From Uloborus plumipes (lineage: Eukaryota; Arthropoda; Arachnida; Araneae; Uloboridae), in the NCBI GenBank assembly GCA_038373865.1, contig JAXGGA010002892.1, positions 1 through 64,000 of the forward strand: a DNA stretch of 64,000 bases. Reading direction: 5' to 3'. Below, piece by piece: positions 23,611-35,282 of this stretch; the stretch's first letter is position 1; each line of letters opens with the position of its first letter. A program made the position numbers and the translations under genes. Under the pieces are notes generated by a model that worked only from the letters and a program-made list of their open reading frames with translations, was not told the DNA's origin and ran no database searches.

Positions 23611-26017
23611 TGAAACTGGTGGAAGGAAAGAAGGGGGGGGGGGACGAAAAATGAAAGCGAAATGTATTTATTTGGAATTTTCCGCAATGAGCATTGTTAT
23701 CGACTGATCAGAGGTGAATCAGACATGAATTGCAAACGTCAACAAAAAGGAAAAAAAGATGAGAACAAAAAAAAAAAAAAAAAGGAATCTTTTTTAAAAG
23801 TCATAAAGCAGTATTGTGCAATGTGCATCACGTCGGTGTTAAAAGTGTTCGAGTATTTTTATAACTTTTCGCTTGGCAAATCATTTTCATGTTCCAAAAG
23901 CGTATCATTCAACTCAACATGGAAGGGAGCAGGCCAGTCATTCAGGCAATTGCCCTCCGCCCCCCCCCCCTCCCCAGTTTCCAGATTTTGGAAATAATGT
24001 AATTGTGCATTTGTGCAAGTAATTTGTTGTTCTTCTCTACAAAGTGCATTGAGTTTACAGTTTTTTGTACCCCCATCCCCCGGAAAGGTTTGAAATGACT
24101 AGTCTTCGGGAACGGTGGGGTAAACTTTTCAGAATTTAAAATTTTTCATGGAGTAGGAGGTAGGTATCGTGTGGTGCGCCACATTTTACAAAAGGGTGAA
24201 CACACAGAAAGAAAGACAGAAAAAAATATATACTTTTAAAATCAGTCGCAAATTTACTAGAGCCGAACTCATCGTTAAAGTTAGAAATTGAACCAACTAT
24301 CAATTTACTCTTTTACATATTTTTTTTTTTTTTTGAAAGGGGGCAGCTGCTCTCATTTGCCTTCCCCTTCTAAAAACGCTCATGCAATGTTTGTCGATTT
24401 TCAACCTCTGAGGAAAGTAGAAATATTCTTTTCTTTAAATCAGAGAGACGTCATTTTCAAGCGAAATCAAATGTCAAAATCGTGCACAATAGCCCTTTCA
24501 CATGCTGACGAGAAAGTAAACATCTTGGAAGTCGTCCGTATCTAATCAAATCTTCTTCCCTTACACTTGGCTGTATTTTTCAAACAAGCTCATTTATCGT
24601 ACGCTTGAATGGACTAACAGAAATAAACATCCGAACAGCATTGGGCAATATTTAGATTTTTCAGAATATTTGTCAATAAAATTGGAACGAAAATTGAGGT
24701 TGTGTGTTTGTGCACCACTTTTGGGGCTGTTCACAAATGGCGTCACGTTTTAAGGATGGAGGGGGTTGACCGTTCAGGACAAGAGGGAGGGGGTTGCACG
24801 TTGCAAGAATTGTGACATCACGCATTTTTCTGTGAAAATAAGTTCACAAAAAATATCGTGATTTGCAACAAATGGGGTTCGCCAAAAAATGTTAGAAAAA
24901 ACAAAGTTTGACATCATTTCTACAGGGTTTTCTGTTTTTACTTGCATGTCCTTAATTTTTATATTCATCTTGTTTATTATAAGCGTTTGCTTTCCTTGTC
25001 TGCCAACAATGATAACGGTTCCGATCGCGTGAATAAAGGCTAAGCTGCATTTGCTGAAAAACGCTATAACTCGCGTTCTATAGAACATGGAAGATCCAAT
25101 TACATCGTATCAGACGCAGAAAATTTTTCTCTTTCATTTGGTGCTATTTTTTAAGTTTTGAAGTATGTTTTCACTGCTAAAACAGCGAAAAAGCTTTCAA
25201 AGGCTTTTAATTAATATCTTCGTTTATTAATACCATCCGAAGACGCAACCTAGCTAAGGACACTCTCGATAAACTCCCCTTTCGAACAAAAAAAAAAATC
25301 AAAATCGGTCCATCCGTTTAGGCTGCAGAGTGCCACAGACAGATACACAGATACCCCCCTTCCTTTGTGCGTCGGAAGTTAAAAAGCTTGAAACAAAGAA
25401 AAAATATTCAGTCAAAAATTACGAAATGTAACTTTTTATACGGATTCCTGGGTGCCCTAACTTATATTTAGAGAAATCAAGATCATAAAACAATTTGAAG
25501 GAAAAAAGTTTGAGAATAGTGCGAATGATGCTAGTAGCTATTCCAACTTTTTTTTTATTATTATTACATTACTCGTATGGTGATTATTTATACAACAAGA
25601 CCCACCTTATTTAGGCCGAAATTTATGTTTATGGTAAAGCAATAACTTCAGACAAGAAGATGACAGAATCTACGAATGAAATCGGATACCAATCGGTCAC
25701 CGTCTTTCCTTTCAACGTCAGATCCCTCTCCGCAAGTACTTCCGCTGTCTCAGTCAATGTGACGGTGGTTTATGATGGTGTTATACGGTAGTTTTTGTTC
25801 CTGTTTGCGCTGTTAAACGTTGAACGCGTTTTAAATCACATGGGTCCCCCCCCATTTCGGTTACACCAGAGGTTCTCAAACTTTTTAACTCCGTGGACCC
25901 CTTGTCGAGTTTTTCTGTGACTCATGGACCCCCTACGTAAGGCTAGTTCCAAACAGTAAGGAACTATAATATTTGTAAATTGTTTCTAAACCGTGAATTT
26001 TTAAATTTAGTTCAAGA
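23611..26017. other. Intron 1 segment with an hAT-type end
   Basis: At 25868-25945 the sequence CAGAGGTTCTCAAACTTTTT followed by a CGTGGACCCC stretch is a typical hAT-superfamily end; the opposite end was not found. A relic with ACAGACAGATACACAGATAC lies near 25335. No gene recognised. Confidence 0.4.
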
Positions 26018-26240
26018 CAGGGTTCGCCAAAGCGGGCCAGCCCGAAAAAACCTACCCGGGTTTTTTCGGGCGAGCCCACTTGAAAAAACCCACTTTGTCG
26101 GTAAAGTGGGTTTTTTCAAAATTTATTGCATATTGAAAACATTTATTTCAGAAACAAAATTAAATCTTACAAACATTTTGATACATACTAAGCCTATAAA
26201 TTGGTATTGATAATTTTAGTTATAATATTTAGTTTGCCAT
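26018..26240 (+). repeat. Solo arm of the 30.9-32.2 kb inverted-repeat element
   Basis: Begins CAGGGTTCGCCAAAGCGGGC and continues through AAACCCACTTTGTCGGTAAAG and AAATTGGTATTGAT, matching the arm starting at 30855. Only one arm is present; similarity fades by about 26240. Confidence 0.65.
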
Positions 26241-26260
26241 AATCTTTAGTCTTTAGACAT

Positions 26261-26603
26261 TTATTTACAACTGTTACAGACCTGAAACAAATGATTTTTG
26301 GAAGTGAATTTCAAACACTTATGACATTTTTCGCCATAATTTCTATCCAGTTCTCTGGAACAAAAGTTGCAATGTCGTTTTTTTTTTTTTTTTGGTATTC
26401 TGGGGCAGTGACCCCAAGGGTCTTGTGAGCAAAAGATGCAAATTCGGGAAAAATAAAATAAAATAATAGCATTATTTTGCATAAAATGCTAAAAGAATAA
26501 AAGTTACAAAATACCTTTAAAAACGAATAATTGATTAACAAGATAGATTAAACAGATTTTGTATTGGGGTCATATATGATCCCAAGGAACCCACGAGGGT
26601 TAA
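26261..26603 (-). pseudogene. Deleted piggyBac-like element with Cys-rich C terminus
   Basis: A minus-strand frame (26482-26261) ends in a Lys-rich stretch followed by C-x2-C, C-x2-C and a final C-x2-C with an intervening His, resembling the cysteine-rich tail of piggyBac transposases. At 26590-26603 the sequence reads CCACGAGGGTTAA, i.e. a CCCT-type terminus next to TTAA as in piggyBac. The catalytic part is missing, so this would be an internally deleted copy. Family assignment is moderate to weak. Confidence 0.4.
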
Positions 26604-27057
26604 GCAACTACGAGTTCATTTCGAAACAACGAAATTTGGACTTCGATAATATTTTCTCCAATATGTGTCAGGTGAGAAAATTCTTAGTTTTTTCACATCT
26701 TTAGTTTAAAATGGACAAATCAAGTGTTTAAGTTTGAGAAGATTGGACAAAACTTGCAAATGCACTCTATAACAAAAAAAATCTACGCACCAAGAAGGAG
26801 TTGTCCGATTGAGAGTGCGTCGATTTTTTTTTATTACAGAGTGTAAATATCAAAGGAACTATTAATTGTAAAAACTTGTCTCGTTAAATACATAGCTAAA
26901 TAGCGAAACAGGGCAACTATTCAAAATTGGTGGCAACAAATTATTATTCGCTATACTAACAGAAAAGTTTTTTTTCCCCCAAAATACAGTAGAGTTATGA
27001 CAAATGCTCAGAAAATTGCAATAAAGTTTTGCCGGAAAAGATAATTGGAACAAAATA

Positions 27058-27237
27058 CAGTCGACGCTCGATATAACGACCGTCTCCGTCCTACAGAAAA
27101 CGGTCTTAATAACGAGTGGTCAGGTCACTATAAGAGGTAGAACATAGAGTATATTGGGATACAGTTGGGGATTTTCTCACCGATTGTTATATTGGGATGG
27201 TCTTATAACGTGTGGTCGTTATAACGAGCGTCGACTG
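27058..27237 (+). mobile_element. Pogo/Tigger-like MITE copy A, 180 bp
   Basis: Inverted termini CAGTCGACGCTCG(A/T)TATAAC are flanked by TA at 27056-27057 and 27238-27239. Copy B at 31810-31985 is the same sequence in opposite orientation. Non-coding. Confidence 0.82.
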
Positions 27238-27989
27238 TATTCCTAACAATATAACATTTGTAATTGAAGTTGAAAATAACTTTTACCAAAGGGCAAGTGA
27301 GTGATCAAGGAAGTGGACGGAATAAATACGTGGTGCACATGATACGTGGTGCACGGAAATGCGATTCATCACACCATCATTGACGAAAATATTATTTCGT
27401 ATTTCTTTCGGCTGTTTTATTTATTGATATTATTCTTATTGATCTGCTTAAAGATATTTTTTTTTCATCAAAAAACTGTCTCATCGAAAAAGAAACGCAT
27501 TAAAGCAACAAAGCACATCTAATAATAAGTGAAGTTGAAATCTCTTAAATTAAAAACTATTTATTATTGATAACTGATACCGAAAACACCGGTATTTTAC
27601 CTCAGCTCATCACCGATATCGATCATCAGTTGCAAGTGCAATCACATTTTTCAACATTTATATTGGGAAAGGAAATGACTACTCATTAGTTTCGAGATGG
27701 ATTGCTGGTGGGCCCCAGAGCCCAATATCGATGAGCTCCACCGCATACTTTTTTAATTTCTAAAATTTCGTTGAATAAGAAGTGACGGAGCTGAACTCCC
27801 GTAAGCTCCCATGCAAATGAAGTCCTAAAGCTCTGACCATGACTTAAAAAACTCCAGGAATTACCACTAATTTATTCCCCCCCCCCTTTCAGTCCCAAAC
27901 AACTCAAATTAGTTTGAGCTAGACGAGTCAGAGCCAGTACTCTACTACTAAGCATTCGAAGAAGTCAGACTAAACTCATCTGAAATGGT

Positions 27990-29300
27990 CTGAATCAGTG
28001 ACGTACATACACCCCTGCAGTGCGGAGGTGGGGGTGCACGACGTTTAAGGGCGCACGGTCCAGGAAAATAACACTTTGAGTTACACGGGGGAAATATTTT
28101 TTGCTTAAAAGGGGTGTTGGGGGGCATACCGACTGTTTCTTCTCTCAAATTTTTAGTTTTAATTTTAGTGGCTGCTTTAGAATTAATCAAAATTTAAAGA
28201 GATAATTAGATCAACTGACATTTTTGACTGTTGTCATCAAGAAATCACATATTTATTTCATTTCATACTTTTTAATGCGAATCAAGTTGATAGAAATAGC
28301 CATTATATTTCTTAACTCATTCTTAAACGATCGGTTTCGTATACGTTTTCAATTTCGATATTCTCTAGATTTATATTCCTATCATTCAATCTTTTAAATA
28401 CTCTCCCTGAGGACCCTTCACAGGTAATTTTTCGATAAGTTCTAAAAATGTAATTTTGTACGAGTTTGAATGAAGATGTAGGAAGAAGCTTTGGGGAATT
28501 TCCCGCAATTGTTTCGGAATTTAAGTCCAAATCCTTAAGAGAGAAAAAAAAAATTTAAAACAAGTACACATAGTAAAAAGCAAATAAGAAAAATCAATAG
28601 CCCCTCTCCTGAAAAATTTCTGAATCTACCCTTATGAATTTATCGTTCTTGAGGTTTCAAATCGCCCCTTTGGATGAGATCGCCTACAGGTTGGACACCA
28701 CTGGTCCTGTTCCAGGGAACGCTCCCAACTTCAATTTTTGAGAAGGCGAAATTCTCAATTCGCAGAATGGAACTGCAATTTTTGCCGAATGATAAAAAAC
28801 GGTTATGCACACATCAGAAGGAAGATTCGGGCATTTAGAAATTGCAGAATTGCAATAATGTCCAAAAATTTGCCGAATCCTAAGACAAAAATTGCCGGAT
28901 AAGGATTTTTTTTTCGGGGAGACCTCTAGTGACCTTCATCGAGGTGCCCCTGTCTGAGTCGAGACTAGACAAAAAGACCGAAGTTCGAGACAAACAGCAC
29001 AATTTCTTCGGAATGCTATTGTCTCTTCTCATCATAATGTAAATTGTACAATTACGCTCTTCTGTTTGACAGATCCATGGCTCCACTTTTAATAGCGTGT
29101 GCCAATTACGTATTGCAGGCATATCATCTTGGATTGCTATCACGTGGATCGCCTTCTAAATTATTACCCCACCATGTCGGCGGGAGGTTTTATTGGAAGA
29201 CGTGGAGAAATGTTTCCGTGATCCCTTTCATCAGCGTTGGACTCGCTGTGGGGCAGCCGCGGCCATTGCCATAATGAAGGACATTGATCTCAAAAATTTA
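27990..29300. other. Intron 1 segment: hAT-type ends, unassigned frames
   Basis: CAGTGACGTACATACACCCC at 27996 and GGTTGGACACCACTG near 28690-28704 each look like hAT-type ends but are not an obvious pair. Between 28880 and 29280 both strands carry 76-87-codon frames; neither shows a known domain, and the minus frame has stops in its likely extension. Possibly a decayed retrocopy. Confidence 0.3.
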
Positions 29301-29904
29301 CATCACGATTGCTCATTAAAATTTTGATATTCCCCCCCCCCCTCTTTTGTAATGATGGCGAAGAAGACATGCAAAACACGTTTGTAATTAGTTCAGTTAG
29401 TAAACAAAGCTAAGCTTTCATGAATCTGCTTCTGTTGAAAACTTAACCGTGAGCATACTTTCGTACCAATTACTGTCTTCTGTTTATTCCACAGAAAGAG
29501 AAAATTGATTAACACTAGTTGCAAAGTCGATGGCTTATTTATTACCAGGGGGAAACTCCATGGTATTAGACGCATCAGTTGTTAGTTCAGATCCGTGTTT
29601 ATAATTACGTAAGCTTTATGAAGCGTATTGTGAAGGCACATTCATACTTTCATTATGAAGAACAAACACATTTCCATCAACAATATTAAAATGTTTGCTT
29701 TTGCTACAGTCAGACACATCTTAGAAGATTAGCTAACTATTGAAAATAAAAACATGATTTAAATAATGTTTCTGGAAACCATCAAAATTTAATTGTATCT
29801 TTTAGAAGTAGAGTCAATGTTCTTCACAAAGTTCATGCAATGACGCTACAATCGCAATTGGAATCTTTGCAAGTTGCTTACTCAACAAATCATATATCTA
29901 CTAG

Positions 29905-30672
29905 CTGCCAGGGCAGCTAGATTAGCTTCCTGCAGCATGTTGATGCATAACGTCCCCCTTCTCTAATTTTTACCTCATTCTGAAGTTATATTATTTGATG
30001 TAATTTAATGTTCATTCGATTTCAAGACATACCACGCACGTGGCCCGGCGTTGCACGGGCACTTTGTGCCCTGAAAGTAGTGAGGAAAATTTCAAGAAAC
30101 TACTCCCTGCCAAGGCAGCTCGCTAACAGGCGCTTCACGCCTTTATTTTTTTCCTATATAAAAAAATCATTCGAATTATTGAGATGCTTCGCGTCTTCAA
30201 GATGGTGAGGAAAGTTTCAGTAAGTTCAGCTCGCTCAAAGGAAAAAAGCAGACATAGATACTCAGTTTTTAATATAAGTAGATGGCTTTTCAACAAATGA
30301 ATGTTTCAAAATATTACAAGTAGCTAGCGATAAAAATACTATGTAAGTGGCCCGCTTATGAGTTTCGTGTTTGATTTAGTTAAGCCTTCATTCAAAATTC
30401 TCATTATCATTGTTATCACTGTTTCATAGCAACCACGTTTCAACAATGGATTTCATATTTAATTATTTATTAGGTTTATTTGCTTTAAATTTGACTACTT
30501 ATTAATTGATATCTTCGCTAATTAAAATCGTATAATTATATAAATTGAAACTAATGAAGCCTGAAAAATTACCTATCTATCGGTACCTGGTTCGACTTTC
30601 AGTTCATTGGCGTTCAGGAGAAAGAAGCGTGACATAGAAAGATAGATACTCAGTTTTTAATATAAGTAGATT
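29905..30672 (+). repeat. Interspersed repeat with GCCCGGCGTTGCACGGGC head
   Basis: The segment near 30040 reads GTGGCCCGGCGTTGCACGGG. Two copies of a tail, GATACTCAGTTTTTAATATA plus AGTAGA, end at about 30282 and 30671, so two partial copies lie head to tail. The class (SINE, RTE-like or other) cannot be decided here. Confidence 0.45.
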
Positions 30673-30854
30673 AAAATGGAACTGTCCCAAGTGCCGAAAC
30701 GCACCAGAGTGCCGTTCCGGTGGTGCTTTTCTGGAAAGTAAATCTTCCTCATTTGTAAGAATCTGAAAATTTTAAGAATGCACCCCACCCAGGGTTTGAA
30801 AAAACACGGGTTTCTTTTTTTTTAAGTCCAGTCCGCCTGGGTTTTTGATAAAAA

Positions 30855-32163
30855 AACCAGGGTTCGCCAAAGCGGGTCCACTTGAAAAAACCCACTATGT
30901 CGGTAAAGTGGTTTTTTTCAAAATTTACTGCATATTGTAAACCTTTATTTTGGAACCAAATTAAAAATAAAGAATATTTTAATCAATACTAAGCCTAGAA
31001 ATTGGTATTGATCTATTTAGTTGTATTATTTAGTTTGTTAGAATACTTAATCTAAATTGTATCTGTTCCAAAAATTGCCAACTTCCTTTCCTGACAACTT
31101 ATTCGGTATTAGAAATAAAACTACACCTGAATTTCCCACTATGTTTTTTTTAACTTAGAGATCAAAATAAGATTTTATTATTCCAATTTATAAGTTCAGT
31201 TCCAATGTCAATTTAAAATATAACATCAATATCAAATATTCAATGTTACAATGCTGTTTCCAAAATTGCTAAATAAGATTCTTTTTAGGAGGTCACAGTG
31301 ACCTCTTTTCAGGATTCCTCTGCTTGTATGAAAAGTAAAAATAAAAATAGCTGCACAATGAAGCAAATGCACCCACAGCTGCACAAAGTTTGAATAGAGA
31401 ATGATATCAAAATGAGTTTTGAAAAAACACGAAAAAGCCCGGGTTTTTTCCTTAAAAACCCAGGTGGGCTGGGTTTTTTCAAAAAAACCTCGGCTTTTTT
31501 CGAGTTTTTTTAAGAATCATTTTAGTATCATGCTCTATTCGAACATTGTATACCTACTTTTATGTTTCCTAGAATCAGGGGAGCCCTGAAGAGAGGTCAC
31601 TGTGACCTCCTAAAAAACTTATAATTTTTGCCTTTTTTATCTTTTAAGTATTTAAAAAAAAGTACATAATGTGAAATTCACATATAGTTTTATTTTTAAT
31701 ACCTAATATGTTGTCAGGAGAGGAAGATGGCAAATTTTTGGACCAGGCACTGACCAAGATTAAATAATTGTAACAAACTAAATATTATAGCTAAATGGAT
31801 TAATCAATACAGTCGACGCTCGTTATAACGACCACACGTTATAAAGACCATCCTAATATAACGATCGGTGAGAAAATCCCCAACTGTATCCCAATATAAT
31901 CTATGTTCTACCTCTTATAGTGACAACTCGTTATAAAGACCGTTTTCTGTAGGACGGAGACGGTCGTTATATCGAGCGTCGACTGTACCAATGTCTAAAC
32001 TTAGTATTGATCAAAATATTTGTAATATTTATTTGCTTATTAAATAAATGCTCGCAAAATGCAGTAAATTTTGAAAATACCCACTTCACCGACATAGTGG
32101 ATTTTTTCAAGTTGGCCCGCCCGAAACAACCCGGGAGGGCTGGGCTCGCTTTGGCGAACCCTG
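30855..32163. mobile_element. Element with ~0.5-0.6 kb inverted arms
   Basis: Arms 30855-31413 and 31517-32163 are diverged reverse complements starting CAGGGTTCGCCAAAGCG and sharing GGAGGTCACAGTGACCTC. The right arm is longer because pogo-like MITE copy B is inserted in it; the left arm preserves the empty TA site (ATTGGTATTGAT). The central ~100 bp consists of CCCGGG and TTTTTTC-rich repeats. No coding sequence. No exact target duplication was found. Confidence 0.7.
31810..31985 (-). mobile_element. Pogo/Tigger-like MITE copy B, 176 bp
   Basis: Same family as 27058-27237, opposite orientation, flanked by TA at 31808-31809 and 31986-31987. Inserted in the right arm of the inverted-repeat element, whose left arm shows the empty site. 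Confidence 0.85.
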
Positions 32164-34167
32164 ACTAAACCCCATTGATGGTACAAATTTTTTTCCACCG
32201 TAAGGTACCTTTTGTAGAATTTTTCTAAAGTAGGTTAAAGTCCGTGTTTCAATGGCGTAGGAAGAGGAGTAGTCTCCAGGACTGGACAACTCCCTCCAAG
32301 CCCGAAATTAAATTTCTATGTTGAAAATTTAAGCTATTTTCTTCGATTTGAAAGTTATTTTTCATCATCTGATCTATTTTATGCATGACGCTATCCAGCA
32401 CGAATGCTTTGCACTGCTCAGCTTGTAACGCTGAATTCAAAACAAACAGGCGAACTTTACTTTAAAGTTCCTTAAAATCTACATCAGGTTACTGGACAAC
32501 AGATCCTAAAAAGTATCATCACAATATGGTCAACAGTTCCTTAAAAATCCGCAAAATAAAATAACAAAAGCCCTACAAATTCAAATTTAAACAAGCCATA
32601 TAATCAGTTAAATGATATTGGCAATATTTTGCAAGCTGCGTCGCAACTTCTATTATGAATCTCTGTAAAACTATTTTTCCTGCATCGGTTCGGAATTCAC
32701 GCAGGAAAGAAAACTCCCCAGGGGGTGAAATTTAAAAATACTGTTAATGCTCATCATATCGCGCTCGCCGGGAGACAAAAAAAGCGTCTATCCAGAAACG
32801 CAAAAACCGAATTCATAAAAAGTGATGATTTATGAAACGAACAAATTAATGGCGTGCATTTACTTAAAGATTTAGTTATTATCATATTTAAGACGCTTTC
32901 CTTAATCAGAACAAAAGGAGATCAATTTTCCAATTTTTCTTTAAAAATAAAAAATAAAAAGAAATAACAAAAGGAAAGAAAAGGAAATCAGTAAACATCT
33001 ATGTATTTTTATTATTTTATGGTAGAATACGAATCGAAAGGCAGCTTAATATGCAACGAATTAAATGTACAGAAAATTTGCCAGTTTTGTTCTTTGATTT
33101 AAAAGAGGGGAAAATATTTGTTCTGAATAATATACTTTTTTTTTCCTGCGATTTCCAATGAAAAGAAACATTTAAAGAAAGAAAATCAATAAAATTTTTG
33201 GGGGGACAAAGGAAAAGCGCGATATATGTCAATGATAGATAACGAGGGGTTACTGTGTTCTGCTTTCTCGAAGGCAATTTTCAATTGCGTTTTTGCTCCT
33301 TTCGCTCGTTCCATGCTGTGTTTGTTGTTGCAATTTCAGACTTCAGACAAAAAAAAAAAAAAAAAACTCTCTCTCTCACTTTTTTTTTTTTTGAATCGGT
33401 GAATGATACTTTCTATATCTGAAAACTTCATAGAGATGGGAATGTATCTAAATATTCCTAAAATAAATAAACAAAATGAACAAAAGGGTCTGAATAATTC
33501 CTATTAAAATCTTATGCGAGTCAAGAAATATAGTTTCTGCCGCGCATTCTTGACTGTACGCATCCATATCTATTTTATTGTAGTTATTAAAATGGGTTAA
33601 TTTTACTTAACAGAAGCCTAAGTTACATGGTGTCCATAGGAGTTTTTTCTTTAGCCAAAAAGAAAAAGCTGGATATTTTGCTAGCTCAAGGAGCACGTAA
33701 TGGGTGATGTAACGAACATAAATTAAACGAATAAAATAATAACGAATAAAAATTATTTCAGTGCTTACTTTTCCATCCTTTTTCTTGCCTCTGAAAATGA
33801 AGCTAAACTAGACAAATTGTTCAAATAAACAGATGAATAAATAAATAGTAATCAGTACTCAATAGAAACCATAATGAACGGATGTAGAAAGGCCAGTAAA
33901 ATTGTTGCTTAGAATTACACCATTAAATTCAAACTTAGATATATCGTATAGAAAGTGTAAAGACATTTTTAAAAAAGTTGCTTTTTAAATTTAATTAGTT
34001 ATCATATTTTAGCGATAAATTTGTCTTATCAATTGTTCTTTTAGATTGAAAATATAATTTAAAACATTTCTAATATTTTCTGATGAAACAAAAAATTTGG
34101 CATAAAATGCAAGAATTTCACTTGAATGGAAAACTTACCAGTTTTTATCTTATTAATAAATTATAGT
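32164..34167. other. Intron 1 segment without recognised genes
   Basis: AT-rich. At 32251-32290 CAATGGCGTAGGAAGAGGAG resembles an hAT-type end with no partner. A, CT and T runs occupy 33349-33395. Nothing coding recognised. Confidence 0.35.
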
Positions 34168-34430
34168 CAAAAATAATTAAATTATAGTTTAGAAAAACTA
34201 AGTTTTTAGAGTTAATCAAACTGACATGTACCATATACTTATAATACATTCAAATGAAACATAGTTTAGCCTTTACTGTTTATAATAGTATTAAATATAT
34301 TACTTTTATATTTGCAAAGAACGTGAATTTAATCTTTTATTCAGAGTTACATACTGACTAACAAACCCACATGTGAAACGAATAAAAGCGTATTAAAAAC
34401 TAAAAAATACGCTTTTAAAGTTATCAAACT
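34168..34430 (+). repeat. AT-rich dispersed family, copy at 34.2 kb
   Basis: Shares the ordered blocks TAGTTTAGCCTTTA, GTATTAAATATATTACTTTT, AAGAACGTGAATTTA, CACATGTGAAAC and AATACGCTTTTA with copies at 19.7-20.1 (reverse), 34.65-35.02 plus 40.68-40.80, and 37.05-37.43 kb. Non-coding; the family has inverted AATACG / CGTATT segments near its ends. Confidence 0.65.
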
Positions 34431-34649
34431 AAAAAGAAGAAAAAATCTGAACATAAGAATAAAATTAGTGAGGAGAAAATGTCACTGTTCTAAAAACGTG
34501 CACTGTTTCAAGGGGTGCTATGTATGACATTTTAAAACTAATTTTGCATTTCGGAACGAAACTAGTATGTAGTTGATATCGAGTACACAACGCTTTTAGA
34601 ACAATGAGATTAATTTTCCCGGCACTAATTTTATTATAGTAAGATTTAT

Positions 34650-35025
34650 TTATTCTCAAATTAGTTTGATCAACTCTAAAAACGTATTTTTTAGTTTTTT
34701 TTAAACTATAATTTATTTTTAACTTTTTAGTTCAATTTTCTATTATTTTTCTAATCTTTCTAAAATTGCACGTAAATTTGTGGTCCAATTATTAATTCTT
34801 AATTTAATAACTGTGTCGTGTCTCCTTGTTTCTAGTTTCTTTACAAATACTACAGTAATATACTTAATGCTATATCATTAATACTAAAGATTAAACTATG
34901 TTTCATGATACTCTGATTTCCCTCTGATGTTCAAAACTATTGCATATCCGCAAAGTTTACATGCACTTGTAATACATCAACATGTAATATAGTTTAGCCT
35001 TTAGTAGTAACAAAATAGTATTAAA
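34650..35025 (+). repeat. AT-rich dispersed family, left half split by hAT
   Basis: This copy runs to GTATTAAA at 35018-35025 and resumes at 40677 with the same GTATTAAA, the hAT target duplication. The uninterrupted homologous site is seen at about 37313. Confidence 0.7.
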
Positions 35026-35282
35026 TAGGGATGCACCGAGTACTCGGTAAATATTCGGTACTCGGCTTACTCGGCCAATTTGCCGAGTACTCGGCCGATA
35101 TCGAGTAGTTGTAGAAAATTGAATAGTTCAAGACACATTTTTCAAGAAGTTAGTTTAATGAAATCTGGAAATGCTAACTCTTATTAATATAGCAGGTTGA
35201 AGCTACTGCTTCTGGTTTCTGAAAAAGTAATATAAACTCTTCTCTATTGTTCATTGGAGGAACAAATTATGGGTATACTGCC

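Noticed and set aside
28880..29274. Overlapping frames on both strands suggesting a gene fragment
   Set aside because: No known domain, stops in the likely extension, no splice support; kept only as a possible decayed retrocopy.
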